Shown: in pieces, positions 13,977-20,837 of the stretch
Numbering within the stretch: position 1 is the stretch's first letter
Layout of the letters: every line of letters starts with the position of its first letter
From: a virus
DNA: 47,973 nucleotides
IMG/VR virus record: IMGVR_UViG_3300032086_002480
Coordinates: 1 to 47,973 of that record
Direction: 5' to 3' (one strand)
The notes under the pieces: generated by a model
Seen by the model: only the letters and a program-made list of their open reading frames with translations
What the model was told of the DNA's origin: nothing
The model's database searches: none
Made by a program: the position numbers and the translations under genes

Positions 13977-14245
13977 TGGAAGACTACGAAGAATGTAATT
14001 GTGACTTAGCACTCTATCTAAAACAATTCAAACCAAAATACGATGTAGGTAAAGAAGTGTTTTTCATGGAAAATAACAAAGTAGATTCTGCAAATGTCAC
14101 AAGTGTGTCCATACTTGTAACCAAGAGAGGCATTGATAGGGTACTGTATAAATTGGAGGGAAAATTATCCCGCAAACAGGAAAGACAACTTTTCTCGACT
14201 AAAGCAGAGCTGATAAATAACCTCATAGGAGAGGAGCTAAAATGA
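13976..14245 (+). CDS. Small unknown protein between helicase and polymerase genes
   Basis: 89 residues. The start overlaps the helicase stop (TAATG). The N-terminus is acidic with two Cys (MEDYEECNCDLALYLKQF), then a beta-type stretch (VGKEVFFMENNKVDSANVTS), and the C-terminal half is basic (LEGKLSRKQERQLFSTKAEL). No known motif. It sits between the helicase and the polymerase exonuclease, so an accessory replication role is plausible but unproven. Confidence 0.65.
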   Translation: MEDYEECNCDLALYLKQFKPKYDVGKEVFFMENNKVDSANVTSVSILVTKRGIDRVLYKLEGKLSRKQERQLFSTKAELINNLIGEELK

Positions 14246-14322
14246 TTAGAAGAAAACGCACACTAGAGAAGTTAAGTCGTAAACGTAGAATCAGGCTATC
14301 AAATGATTCTAACAGTATTTGA
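14242..14322 (+). CDS. Arg/Lys-rich micro-ORF (26 aa)
   Basis: ATG at 14242 sits in an ATGA overlap with the preceding stop and has GGAGAGGAG just upstream. The 26-residue product starts MIRRKRTLEKLSRKRRIRL and has 10 Arg/Lys. It overlaps the exonuclease gene start (14303) in another frame. A similar basic micro-ORF lies at 18472, also tied to its neighbours. It may be a real nucleic-acid-binding peptide or a translational coupler that brings ribosomes to the next start. Too short to judge by composition alone. Confidence 0.45.
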   Translation: MIRRKRTLEKLSRKRRIRLSNDSNSI

Positions 14323-14770
14323 TACTGAGTCCGATGGACTTCTTGACGAAGCTACTAGAATACATTGTGCCTGCCTACGTAACAATAAAGGTGAGCGTAA
14401 CAGCTATACTCGTAGTGATATCAGCTTATTTCTTGATGCTTTATCTCTTTCAGATATTATCGTAGCACATAATGCTATTGACCATGACATCCCACTCCTT
14501 AAGAAGCTTTATGGGTGGGAGTACAATGGCATAGTAGTAGACTCTTTAGTCTTCAGTAGATTGCTACAACCTGAGAGAGTAGGAAGGCACAGTATTGAAG
14601 CTTGGGGTGAACGGTTTGGAGTACCTAAACCAGTTCATGAAGATTGGTCTACATACTCACCAGAGATGTTACATAGGTGTGAGCAAGATGTAGAGATTAA
14701 CTGGCTTATTCTAGAAGAACTTCTGAAGGAGTCAGAGTTAACAATGGAGGATTTATGTCAAATGAAATAG
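14303..14770 (+). CDS. DNA polymerase 3'-5' proofreading exonuclease (separate gene)
   Basis: 155 residues matching the N-terminal exonuclease domain of T7-type DNA polymerase: ExoI FDTESDG (Asp7, Glu9), ExoII AHNAIDHD (55-62), the conserved RHSIEAWGERFGVPK (95-109), and ExoIII HRCEQDV (Asp129). T7 pol has Tyr-x3-Asp in ExoIII. Here the position four before the Asp is Arg125, while His124-x4-Asp129 fits a DEDDh pattern instead. The polymerase domain is a separate gene starting 358 bases later in the same frame. The product would proofread in trans in complex with the polymerase subunit. Confidence 0.88.
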   Translation: MILTVFDTESDGLLDEATRIHCACLRNNKGERNSYTRSDISLFLDALSLSDIIVAHNAIDHDIPLLKKLYGWEYNGIVVDSLVFSRLLQPERVGRHSIEAWGERFGVPKPVHEDWSTYSPEMLHRCEQDVEINWLILEELLKESELTMEDLCQMK

Positions 14771-14949
14771 CACATGAAGCAGTAGATGAACAAATCAAAG
14801 AGCATCGTTCTAAGATTAAGAAGTTGAACCAAATGAAACAGTTTTTTAACTCTGTCAGCTACTTGTGTAATCAAATAGGTGGCTATGATCTTGAAGGACA
14901 AAAGCATGTCAAGGTTGTTAAAGAGTTCTTAGGTGAGAAATATGAATAG
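14755..14949 (+). CDS. Small coiled-coil protein within split polymerase locus
   Basis: 64 residues from ATG 14755 (GGAGG upstream; overlaps the exonuclease end by 16 bases). Charged and helical: AVDEQIKEHRSKIKKLNQMK is a likely coiled coil, then a short end with Cys and Tyr (FNSVSYLCNQIGGYDLEG). It lies exactly where a T7-type polymerase would continue from exonuclease to polymerase domain, so it may bridge the two subunits (inference from place only). No known family. Confidence 0.6.
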   Translation: MSNEIAHEAVDEQIKEHRSKIKKLNQMKQFFNSVSYLCNQIGGYDLEGQKHVKVVKEFLGEKYE

Positions 14950-14958
14950 GAGTTAACT

Positions 14959-15141
14959 ATGAGCAAAGATGTTAGTAAAAAGGTGGATATTGACCTTAAG
15001 GAGTTCTTAGAAGAGGTAGAGGATGCTATTGATTATATAGTATTTGACAGAGATTCTTCCAAAATTCCAGAGGTAATGTATCTAATAAAAAAGTTTGTGC
15101 TTGAAAGAGATAGAAACTGTGACTGTGATGGGCATGTCTAG
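14959..15141 (+). CDS. Small acidic protein within split polymerase locus
   Basis: 60 residues, ATG 14959 with GGAG upstream. Acidic helical (DIDLKEFLEEVEDAIDYIVF) with a C-terminal pair of Cys in RDRNCDCDGHV. It overlaps the polymerase start by about 14 bases in another frame. No family recognised. It is the second of two small ORFs inserted between exonuclease and polymerase genes. Confidence 0.6.
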   Translation: MSKDVSKKVDIDLKEFLEEVEDAIDYIVFDRDSSKIPEVMYLIKKFVLERDRNCDCDGHV

Positions 15142-16495
15142 ATCATGGCTACAAGCCTTACAGATTGAACTCAAGATGGCTCATATTATCCATCAACAGG
15201 CTCAAAATGGTTGGTTATTCGACAAAGACAAGTGTTCTGCTTACATAGAAGAGCTTGGTGCCACTATGAATGGCATATACGAATCACTTAAACCATCCCT
15301 CCCTATAACTGTTAAACAGTATGGCGTTACAATCGAAGAGCCTTTTAAGATGGATAGGTCTCTTAAGAAGATGGTTACTGATTGGACAGATGAGGATGTT
15401 CTTGGGCCTTTTACGAGGATCTATTTTGAAGATTTTAACTTAGGTAGTGACAAGCAGGTTAAAGAGTTTCTACTCACCGTTGGTTGGAAACCTACTTGGT
15501 GGAACTTCAGAAAGAAAGACTCTAAAGAAGGTAAGAAGGGAGACAGGATGTCTCCTAAATTATCAGATAAAGGCCACCTTTGTCCTAACCTAGATGAGTT
15601 AGATGGAGAACTAGGTCAGAACATAGCTACATACCTTAAGTGTAAGCACCGTAAGAGCTTGTTAGAGGGCTTATTAAAGGTAGTTAGACCAGATGGAAGG
15701 ATACCTGCAGAAGCTAACACCATAGGGGCTGCTACGCATCGTATGACGCATAGGAAGATCGTCAATATCCCCGGAGGTGACTCCTTTTACGGTAAAGAGA
15801 TAAGATCATTGTTTATTACTAAAGCTGGCTACTCTATAGTAGGTTGTGATTCAAAGAGTAATCAAATGAGGATGTTAGCTCATTACCTAGGGATAGATGA
15901 AAAGCACCCCTATGGCTATGCTATACTAAAAGGTACAAAAGCTGAAGGGAATGACTGTCACTGTGTTGCTGCTGAGTCTGCTGGATTGGAGAGTAGAAGT
16001 GGAGGTAAGACTCTTAACTACTCACTCTTATTCGGCCAAGGAGACGCATCTACTGCTAAAGCGTTAGGTAAGTCAACTGCTCAAACAAGAGCTGTAAAGG
16101 ATAGATTCTTCAGTAATATCCCTGAGTTGCCTATCTTACTTAATAATGTAAAGAAAGCTGTTAGGGTAAGAGGGTTCTTGTACGGGCTAGATGGTAGGAA
16201 GATTTACTGCTCTAGTGAGCACAAAGCTCTTAACTACTTACTACAATCTGCGGAGGCAGTCTATATGAAATATAGCCAAGCAATCTTAGCTAGGGCTATC
16301 GAGAAAGAAGGTCTAGATGCTAAGTTTATAGCAACCATACATGATGAGTATCAACTGGAGGTAAAAGATGAGCATGTAAAGAGAGTATCTGAACTTTGTT
16401 TGTGGGCTATGGAGAAAGCTGGTACATATCTAAACATTAGTGTTCCTATGGAAGGGGATGTGAATGTAGGTAAAAACTGGTCAGAAACACATTAA
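15128..16495 (+). CDS. Family A DNA polymerase, polymerase domain only
   Basis: About 455 residues, covering only the polymerase part of T7 gp5-type enzymes (704 residues with exonuclease). Motif A GCDSKSNQMRMLAHYLG carries the metal Asp, with Gln where many family A enzymes have Glu. Motif B RSGGKTLNYSLLFGQG has the Arg and Lys of the O-helix, Tyr at the Phe762 position of Pol I, and Phe instead of the usual second Tyr. Motif C IHDEYQLEV has the catalytic His-Asp-Glu. GLDGRKIYC and ALNYLLQSAEAV are also conserved with T7. I place the start at ATG 15128; ATG 15134 is equally possible, and earlier codons lie inside the upstream gene. Confidence 0.92.
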   Translation: MGMSRSWLQALQIELKMAHIIHQQAQNGWLFDKDKCSAYIEELGATMNGIYESLKPSLPITVKQYGVTIEEPFKMDRSLKKMVTDWTDEDVLGPFTRIYFEDFNLGSDKQVKEFLLTVGWKPTWWNFRKKDSKEGKKGDRMSPKLSDKGHLCPNLDELDGELGQNIATYLKCKHRKSLLEGLLKVVRPDGRIPAEANTIGAATHRMTHRKIVNIPGGDSFYGKEIRSLFITKAGYSIVGCDSKSNQMRMLAHYLGIDEKHPYGYAILKGTKAEGNDCHCVAAESAGLESRSGGKTLNYSLLFGQGDASTAKALGKSTAQTRAVKDRFFSNIPELPILLNNVKKAVRVRGFLYGLDGRKIYCSSEHKALNYLLQSAEAVYMKYSQAILARAIEKEGLDAKFIATIHDEYQLEVKDEHVKRVSELCLWAMEKAGTYLNISVPMEGDVNVGKNWSETH

Positions 16496-16513
16496 TTAAT
16501 AGGAGGAGAGTGT

Positions 16514-16741
16514 ATGGAGGAAATAACGGGAAGATTGGAAAATTGGTATAGTATTCATATGTCTAAGAAAGAATTCGTTATAGCAGGGGAGTGTTATAAC
16601 GATATTCATAACAGATTCAGAGATGGTAGCCATGTCATAACATCTGGTATAAAAAATATAGTTGTTAAAGAAGGAGATATTATTAAAACCAGAGACAGTA
16701 TGTATACGCTAGGCAAACAAGCTGTATCTACTGAGTCTTAA
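16514..16741 (+). CDS. Small unknown protein downstream of DNA polymerase
   Basis: 75 residues, strong ribosome site (AGGAGGAG). Beta-type composition (SKKEFVIAGECYNDIHNRF, then HVITSGIKNIVVKEGDIIKT) that could form a small barrel. No known motif, no membrane segment. It ends the polymerase operon; the next 89 bases are AT-rich and contain bipartite element C. Confidence 0.65.
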   Translation: MEEITGRLENWYSIHMSKKEFVIAGECYNDIHNRFRDGSHVITSGIKNIVVKEGDIIKTRDSMYTLGKQAVSTES

Positions 16742-16769
16742 TAAAATAATTTAAATTAAAATAGCTATG

Positions 16770-16803
16770 TATTGAACTTATTCAAACCTTGTGTTGTCTA
16801 AGT
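16770..16803 (-). promoter_or_regulatory. Bipartite element C (inverted copy)
   Basis: Read on the minus strand this is ACTTAGACAA, 14 bases, AAGTTCAATA, as at 3947-3980 and 47558-47591. On the plus strand it reads TATTGAACTT-N14-TTGTCTAAGT and lies 27 bases before the SSB start codon, in the 89-bp AT-rich gap at 16742-16830. Relative to the gene it would control, the orientation equals copy B upstream of the late arm and is opposite to copy A. No clear -10/-35 pair is seen, so a separate SSB transcript would need an activator or phage factor. Confidence 0.55.
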
Positions 16804-16830
16804 ATGTGAAAACCAAAAAGAGGAATAATA

Positions 16831-17307
16831 ATGTTATTAAAAAATGTAAGATGCAAGTGGGCAAGTATTCTTGAACCTAATACTAAATATGACCCTGTGT
16901 GGGAAATTGTAGCAGTGTTAGATGAAGAGCAAGCTGCTGAACTAGCAAATAAAGGTTATAAGATTAAGACAGAGGATGACGGCACTTTATCTTATAGATT
17001 CAAGAGAAAGACCCTTGGAAATAAAAAAGGTGGTGGTACATTTGAGAAAGAAGCACCTAAGTGTGTGGATGCTGCTCGTAATCCTTTCACTGAACTTATA
17101 GGCAATGGCTCTTTAGTTAATATTCAATATGAGCATAAGCAGGGTAACGCTTATGGTATTGACTTTTGTAAAGGAGAGCTTAGTGGCGTACAAGTCCTAG
17201 AGCATGTTAAGTTTGGTGACGATGAGTTTGAAGAAGTAGGGGAAACTAAAACTATCCAAGCTGCTGAAGAAACCCCTGTTGCCGAAGATGATGACGTACC
17301 ATTCTAA
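16831..17307 (+). CDS. Single-stranded DNA-binding protein
   Basis: 158 residues, with the layout of phage SSB proteins (T7 gp2.5 role): an OB-fold-like core with VRCKWASILEPN and WEIVAVLDEEQ, a basic loop (RFKRKTLGNKKGGG) and an acidic, disordered tail. The last residues, EDDDVPF, closely mimic the DDDIPF tip by which bacterial SSB recruits host repair and replication proteins (known for E. coli SSB). It should coat ssDNA at the fork and may use the tail to capture host or phage partners. It stands in its own transcription context, with bipartite element C upstream and a large hairpin downstream, which fits a gene needed in quantity. Confidence 0.8.
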   Translation: MLLKNVRCKWASILEPNTKYDPVWEIVAVLDEEQAAELANKGYKIKTEDDGTLSYRFKRKTLGNKKGGGTFEKEAPKCVDAARNPFTELIGNGSLVNIQYEHKQGNAYGIDFCKGELSGVQVLEHVKFGDDEFEEVGETKTIQAAEETPVAEDDDVPF

Positions 17308-17327
17308 TAATTAAGTTTAGTTGTACT

Positions 17328-17395
17328 GCGGGTCAGCTAGCTAAGCAGTAACTGTTTACTCCTCGCTAATCAGTATTTAGCTAGCCCCTACCCGC
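17328..17395 (+). promoter_or_regulatory. Large branched hairpin after the SSB gene
   Basis: In the 118-bp gap after SSB, GCGGGT (17328-17333) pairs with ACCCGC (17390-17395) and GCTAGCTAA (17336-17344) with TTAGCTAGC (17377-17385), 15 bp in total. The enclosed loop forms a further 5-bp hairpin, AGTAA-CTGT-TTACT (17347-17360). No U-run follows, so it is more likely an mRNA end-protecting or RNase III processing structure, or an attenuator, than a simple terminator. Confidence 0.7.
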
Positions 17396-17425
17396 TCCAT
17401 AATAACAATAATAATAAGGAAAGCA

Positions 17426-17677
17426 ATGAACGTATTATACAGCACAAATAACTATGATGTAATTGAATTAGAAGAGTCTCTACCTATCGAACAAAGTGGT
17501 ATGACCCTCTACTTCCATTACGGAACTTTTAACACAACAACTAACAAGATTGAAGGCTACTCTCAATTCTTACCCAATGCTATTGATCAAGCTATAGCTC
17601 TAGATGAAGCACTGACAGATCTAATGTCAGCTAATCAATCTGAAACAGAAGGGAATGTAGTCCCTCTCAATCGCTAA
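17426..17677 (+). CDS. Small unknown protein
   Basis: 83 residues, ribosome site AAGGAAA. Beta-type N-terminal half (MNVLYSTNNYDVIELEE, then MTLYFHYGTFNTTTNK), an Ala/Leu-rich helix (AIDQAIALDEALTDLMSA) and a short polar tail. No known family. It precedes the 5'-3' exonuclease gene by 13 bases and is probably in its operon. Confidence 0.65.
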   Translation: MNVLYSTNNYDVIELEESLPIEQSGMTLYFHYGTFNTTTNKIEGYSQFLPNAIDQAIALDEALTDLMSANQSETEGNVVPLNR

Positions 17678-17690
17678 ACAGGAGAAGCAT

Positions 17691-18488
17691 ATGCATGTAG
17701 GCATAGATGGTGACGTACTTTTATACCAAAGTGCATTTGCAGTAGAAAGTAGGGGGTACATAGCGTACGATGAAGAAGGCACCCCTGTTTTCTTTACCAA
17801 GTATAAGAAGAACGTCAAGGAATTCCCAGAGGTTAAACCATATAGATGTGTTGAGGTTGGAGATGTTGAGTATGCTTGTAACATCTTTAACGCGAAGGTT
17901 AATTCAATAATAAGAAAGACAGGAGCTACCTCTCACACAATCTACTTAACAGGGAAGGGGAATTTTAGACAAGAGTTGTACAATGGATATAAGGCTTCTA
18001 GAAAGGACAAGCCATTACTTTACAAGGTAGTTAGACAACATGCGGAAGGTCTATTGGAAACCGTAGTTGTTGATGGACAAGAAGCAGATGATGCCCTAAG
18101 CATAGCACAGTATAAAGACCCAGAAGGTCATATAATTGCAACCATAGATAAGGATTTACTTATGGTTCCGGGGCATCACTACAACCCTAACACGGAAGTT
18201 ACTTCTTACGTTACACCAGAAGAAGGTACTAAAGCCTTCTATAAACAAATACTGACAGGAGACTCTATCGACGACATCCCCGGTATCAAGGGCATAGGCC
18301 CAAAGAAAGCAGAGAAGATACTGGAAGGGATGAACGAAGAGGAGATGTGGTATGAGGTACTACGACAGTGGGCTGGTGTTATGCAACACGATTCAGTCTT
18401 AGAAACTGTGACTATGTACGCTCAACTATTGTGGATGAGGGAGAAAGAAGATGAATACTGGATGCCTAGGTATGAGGCGCTCATATAG
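17691..18488 (+). CDS. 5'-3' exonuclease (T7 gp6-like, FEN/PIN fold)
   Basis: 265 residues, slightly shorter than T7 gp6 (300). FEN-family features: an N-terminal metal Asp in HVGIDGDVLLYQSAF (2-16), YLTGKGNFRQELYNGYKASR (about 84-103, arch/helical clamp with basic residues), QEADDALSIAQY with acidic metal ligands (about 130-141), IATIDKDLLMVPG, and the helix-hairpin-helix region GDSIDDIPGIKGIGPKKAEK. It removes RNA primers and degrades host DNA during replication and recombination. The ribosome site AGGAGA precedes the ATG. Its end overlaps a basic micro-ORF. Confidence 0.92.
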   Translation: MHVGIDGDVLLYQSAFAVESRGYIAYDEEGTPVFFTKYKKNVKEFPEVKPYRCVEVGDVEYACNIFNAKVNSIIRKTGATSHTIYLTGKGNFRQELYNGYKASRKDKPLLYKVVRQHAEGLLETVVVDGQEADDALSIAQYKDPEGHIIATIDKDLLMVPGHHYNPNTEVTSYVTPEEGTKAFYKQILTGDSIDDIPGIKGIGPKKAEKILEGMNEEEMWYEVLRQWAGVMQHDSVLETVTMYAQLLWMREKEDEYWMPRYEALI

Positions 18489-18546
18489 AGTTAGAAGATT
18501 GGTAGGGAGATTCCCTCTATATAAAAGATTAGAGAAATCTACATGA
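18472..18546 (+). CDS. Arg-rich micro-ORF (24 aa)
   Basis: ATG at 18472 lies inside the end of the exonuclease gene and the frame ends in an ATGA overlap with the endonuclease start. The 24-residue product begins MRRSYRVRRLVGRFPLYKR and has 9 Arg/Lys. Without it, 54 bases would separate the two nuclease genes. Structure and charge resemble the micro-ORF at 14242. The ribosome site is weak. It could be a coupler peptide or a genuine basic protein. Confidence 0.45.
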   Translation: MRRSYRVRRLVGRFPLYKRLEKST

Positions 18547-18911
18547 AGTACGATAGTAAGTTTGAAAAGGAATTACATAGAGGCCCACTTAGCGCTTGTG
18601 AATTTCACACAGAGTCTGTCCCATACACGATTAAAAGAATGTATGAACCTGACTTTATAAAAGGGAAGTTCTACATAGAGGCTAAGGGGAGATTTAGGGA
18701 TAGGAATGAAAGTAATAAATACTTGTGGATAGCTAAAGCTTTACCTAAAAACAAAGAGCTAGTCTTCGTATTTATGAATCATAAAACCCCTATGCCGGGA
18801 GCTAAACGAAGGAAAAAGTGTGGTACTAAACAAAGTGTTGGAGAGTGGGCAACTAAGAATGGAATACGTTGGTACACCCCAAGAACAATTCCAAAAAGGT
18901 GGAGTAAATAA
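18543..18911 (+). CDS. Endonuclease I (Holliday-junction resolvase, T7 gp3-like)
   Basis: 122 residues, shorter than T7 gp3 (149). FESV-like motifs: an N-terminal Glu (FEKELHRG), YEPDFIKGKFYIEAKGRF (about 34-51) with the catalytic Asp, Glu and Lys of the PD-(D/E)xK fold, then KNKELVFVFMNHK and the closing SVGEWATKNGIRWYTPRTIP, which parallels the T7 C-terminus. It resolves branched DNA and helps degrade host DNA. The start overlaps the micro-ORF stop, and its TAA overlaps the next ATG, so expression is coupled. Confidence 0.9.
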   Translation: MKYDSKFEKELHRGPLSACEFHTESVPYTIKRMYEPDFIKGKFYIEAKGRFRDRNESNKYLWIAKALPKNKELVFVFMNHKTPMPGAKRRKKCGTKQSVGEWATKNGIRWYTPRTIPKRWSK

Positions 18912-19063
18912 TGGAACCAATGATTGAAGTAAGCAAGCATGAGCTCTATGTTATTAGAGATGCTTTACTGGAGAAGGATGGGGATGATGTACAAGATGCC
19001 TTAGCTATTGTAGAAGGTCTACTGTATAATCCATCTCAACCTTTAGACTTTGCAGATGAGTAA
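18911..19063 (+). CDS. Small acidic protein (50 aa)
   Basis: ATG 18911 overlaps the endonuclease stop (TAATG), with GGTGGAG upstream. The product (starting MEPMIEVSKHELYVIRDALL) is acidic and helical, ends LDFADE, and has no known motif. It overlaps the next gene by 8 bases. The conserved-looking overlaps and acidic composition support a real gene. Function unknown. Confidence 0.6.
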   Translation: MEPMIEVSKHELYVIRDALLEKDGDDVQDALAIVEGLLYNPSQPLDFADE

Positions 19064-19253
19064 TCTACCTAAAAGGGTTTTAAAAGACACTTTTGGGGTA
19101 CGGATTATCCAATCCCCCGGATTAATTGGTGGGGAAGAAATGGGCATGCTGATCGAAAAATTTTACAGAGGTGAGCACTTTCAAATGCATTTGACAAAAG
19201 AGGAGGTATGCGTCATTGCTTCAGCTGTTAATGAGGAATGCAAAGATGAGTGA
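19056..19253 (+). CDS. Small unknown protein (65 aa)
   Basis: I use ATG 19056 rather than the TTG six bases earlier. The product has a basic start (MSNLPKRVLKDTFGVRI), a glycine-containing turn (SPGLIGGEEMGM) and an amphipathic helix (LTKEEVCVIASAVNEE). No family recognised. It overlaps genes on both sides by 8 bases, typical of this dense block of small genes. Confidence 0.55.
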   Translation: MSNLPKRVLKDTFGVRIIQSPGLIGGEEMGMLIEKFYRGEHFQMHLTKEEVCVIASAVNEECKDE

Positions 19254-19473
19254 TGAGGATGTATGGAAAATTAACACTGGTTCCGTACAAGTAAACTCGA
19301 GAGCTGTTATTGATGAGAACGGGCACCAAAAAGTACAATGGCAGCGAGTAGAGTATGACATAGACGGAAAGTTGGTTAAAATCAGCGAGTGGGAAGATAT
19401 GTACACTATTAAGTACTATGTGCCACAGCCTAAGATAACATTTTTTGATAAAGTTAAGGAGTTCTTTTTATGA
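19246..19473 (+). CDS. Small unknown protein (75 aa)
   Basis: ATG 19246 with GAGGAA upstream is preferred over a frame opening 30 nt earlier. The sequence is beta-rich with charged turns (VQVNSRAVIDENGHQKVQW, then YDIDGKLVKISEWEDMYT) and ends with an aromatic helix (FFDKVKEFFL). No membrane helix and no known family. Its stop overlaps the next start (ATGA). Confidence 0.6.
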   Translation: MSDEDVWKINTGSVQVNSRAVIDENGHQKVQWQRVEYDIDGKLVKISEWEDMYTIKYYVPQPKITFFDKVKEFFL

Positions 19474-19820
19474 ATACAGCTTACAAACTTCTTAGGAAAA
19501 GAAAGGATGGAAGCATAGGCCCACTATTTATAAATCGTAGTCAGCGTATACCAATAGGTAAATGGCTTAAGGCGGAAGACCATCCAACTAAAGGTTTCGC
19601 ACATAGACCTTTTTGGCACTCTACCTGTAAGCCAGAGGCACCTCATTTAAAAATGAATCTTAAATCTGGGGAAACAAGGATATGGTGTAAAGTTGAAATA
19701 GACAAAGTAACTGAGCATCCTAGGCCTGCCTCACAAGGAGGCGTGTGGTACTTATCTGAACGCCTAAAAGTAATCAGAGAGTTAGAAGGACATATGGGAG
19801 GACGAACATGTCGAGAGTAG
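19470..19820 (+). CDS. Conserved-type phage hypothetical protein (116 aa)
   Basis: 116 residues, ATGA overlap with the previous gene. YKLLRKRKDGSIGPLFINRS (5-24), then the striking HPTKGFAHRPFWHSTCKPEA (about 38-57) with three His and a Cys, then WCKVEIDKVTEHPRPASQGG. I recall similar RKDG...LFIN...GWHA..PEAPHL sequences in many unrelated phages, where the function is unknown. The His/Cys-rich centre could bind a metal or be an active site. Overlaps the phosphoesterase start by 13 bases. Confidence 0.75.
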   Translation: MNTAYKLLRKRKDGSIGPLFINRSQRIPIGKWLKAEDHPTKGFAHRPFWHSTCKPEAPHLKMNLKSGETRIWCKVEIDKVTEHPRPASQGGVWYLSERLKVIRELEGHMGGRTCRE

Positions 19821-20485
19821 GGATAATAGGAGATACACATTTACCTTACGAACTGGAAGGTTACTTAGAGTTCTGTCAACAGACCTTTAAGGATTGGAAA
19901 GTAGATACAGTAGTACATATAGGAGACTTAGTGGATCACCACGCTCTATCTTTTCATGATTCAGAGCCTACCCTTAAGGGGGCTAATGGTGAGTTCATGG
20001 ATGCTAGAGAGAGGTTAAAACCTTGGTACAAAGCTTTCCCTAAGTTAACATTAATAAATGGAAACCATGATCTCATCCCAGCTAGACAGTTAAAGAAAAT
20101 AGGGATGGATGCAGATATATGGATGAAACCTTTAGCTGACATCTATGAGTTTCCTAAAGGATGGAAGGTAGAAGATGAAAAGACTATTGACGGCGTACTC
20201 TACCATCACGGCTATACTAGTAATGGAGTTAATGGTTTCCGTAATGATGCTAAAGCACGAATGGTTTCCACTGTTTCTGGTCATTGCCACGGGAACGCTG
20301 GTGTCAGCGCTAGCGCTTCTGACCATAGGCTTGTATGGGGGATGGCAGTCGGATGTGGAGTGGATAACTCTACGATGGCGATGGTATATGGAAAGCACTT
20401 TAAAAATAAGCCAATCATTAGCTGTGGTATTGTTATTGATGGTAAGCTACCAGTTGTGGAATTTATGGATTTAGGAGAACAGTAA
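19808..20485 (+). CDS. Calcineurin-like metallophosphoesterase
   Basis: 225 residues containing the full metallophosphoesterase motif set: GDTHLP (8-13), GDLVDHH (39-45), NGNHD (about 79-83), a lone His in YHHGYTS, and SGHCHGNAG (about 156-164). These bind a two-metal centre. Substrate not predictable; phage enzymes of this type act on phosphomonoesters, phosphodiesters or cyclic nucleotides (such as anti-defence 2',3' or cyclic dinucleotide phosphodiesterases). No signal peptide, so cytoplasmic. It sits among nucleotide-metabolism genes. Confidence 0.9.
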   Translation: MSRVGIIGDTHLPYELEGYLEFCQQTFKDWKVDTVVHIGDLVDHHALSFHDSEPTLKGANGEFMDARERLKPWYKAFPKLTLINGNHDLIPARQLKKIGMDADIWMKPLADIYEFPKGWKVEDEKTIDGVLYHHGYTSNGVNGFRNDAKARMVSTVSGHCHGNAGVSASASDHRLVWGMAVGCGVDNSTMAMVYGKHFKNKPIISCGIVIDGKLPVVEFMDLGEQ

Positions 20486-20486
20486 T

Positions 20487-20837
20487 ATGAGTGTTACATC
20501 GATTGAAAAGAAATCAGCCTTATGCCCTCCCAGCTCAGGGGCAGTAAAGTTCGATGATGATAAACCTAGGATGGATTTAATACCTCCAGAGCTCTTAACC
20601 GAAGTAGCTAAAGTCCTTACCTTCGGGGCTGAAAAGTACAGTGCTAGGAATTGGGAAGAAGGGATGGATTGGGGGAGAGTGTATGCAGCACTTCAACGAC
20701 ACTTAAACGCTTGGTTGTCTGGGGACGATAAGGACGATGAGACTGGGTATAGCCACCTATCTCACGCAGCCTGTTGCATAGCTTTCTTAATAACTTATGA
20801 AAGTAGGGGTATCGGGGAAGACACGAGGTCATTATGA
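20487..20837 (+). CDS. dATP/dGTP pyrophosphohydrolase-like protein (DUF5664 type)
   Basis: 116 residues, GGAGAA upstream. GAVKFDDDKPRMDLIPPELL (about 18-37), LTFGAEKYSARNWEEGM (about 44-60), ALQRHLNAWLSGDDKDDETG (about 67-86) and LSHAACCIAFL match the DUF5664/MazG-like pattern (D-D-x-K-P-R...H-x-x-x-W...E-x-G), which is annotated in other phages as dATP/dGTP diphosphohydrolase. Acidic residues in the D-E-T-G segment would bind Mg. It would adjust the dNTP pool. No modified-base synthesis gene (PurZ-like) is visible, so a 2-aminoadenine genome is not indicated. Confidence 0.75.
   Translation: MSVTSIEKKSALCPPSSGAVKFDDDKPRMDLIPPELLTEVAKVLTFGAEKYSARNWEEGMDWGRVYAALQRHLNAWLSGDDKDDETGYSHLSHAACCIAFLITYESRGIGEDTRSL

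Noticed and set aside
14303-16495. Sequencing frameshift as the cause of the split polymerase
   Set aside because: The two parts are in the same frame and separated by 358 bases with two ORFs that have their own starts, which a single-base error cannot explain.
20487-20837. Sign of a 2-aminoadenine (Z) genome
   Set aside because: The pyrophosphohydrolase-like gene alone is not enough; no PurZ-like synthetase or DatZ-like gene is seen.
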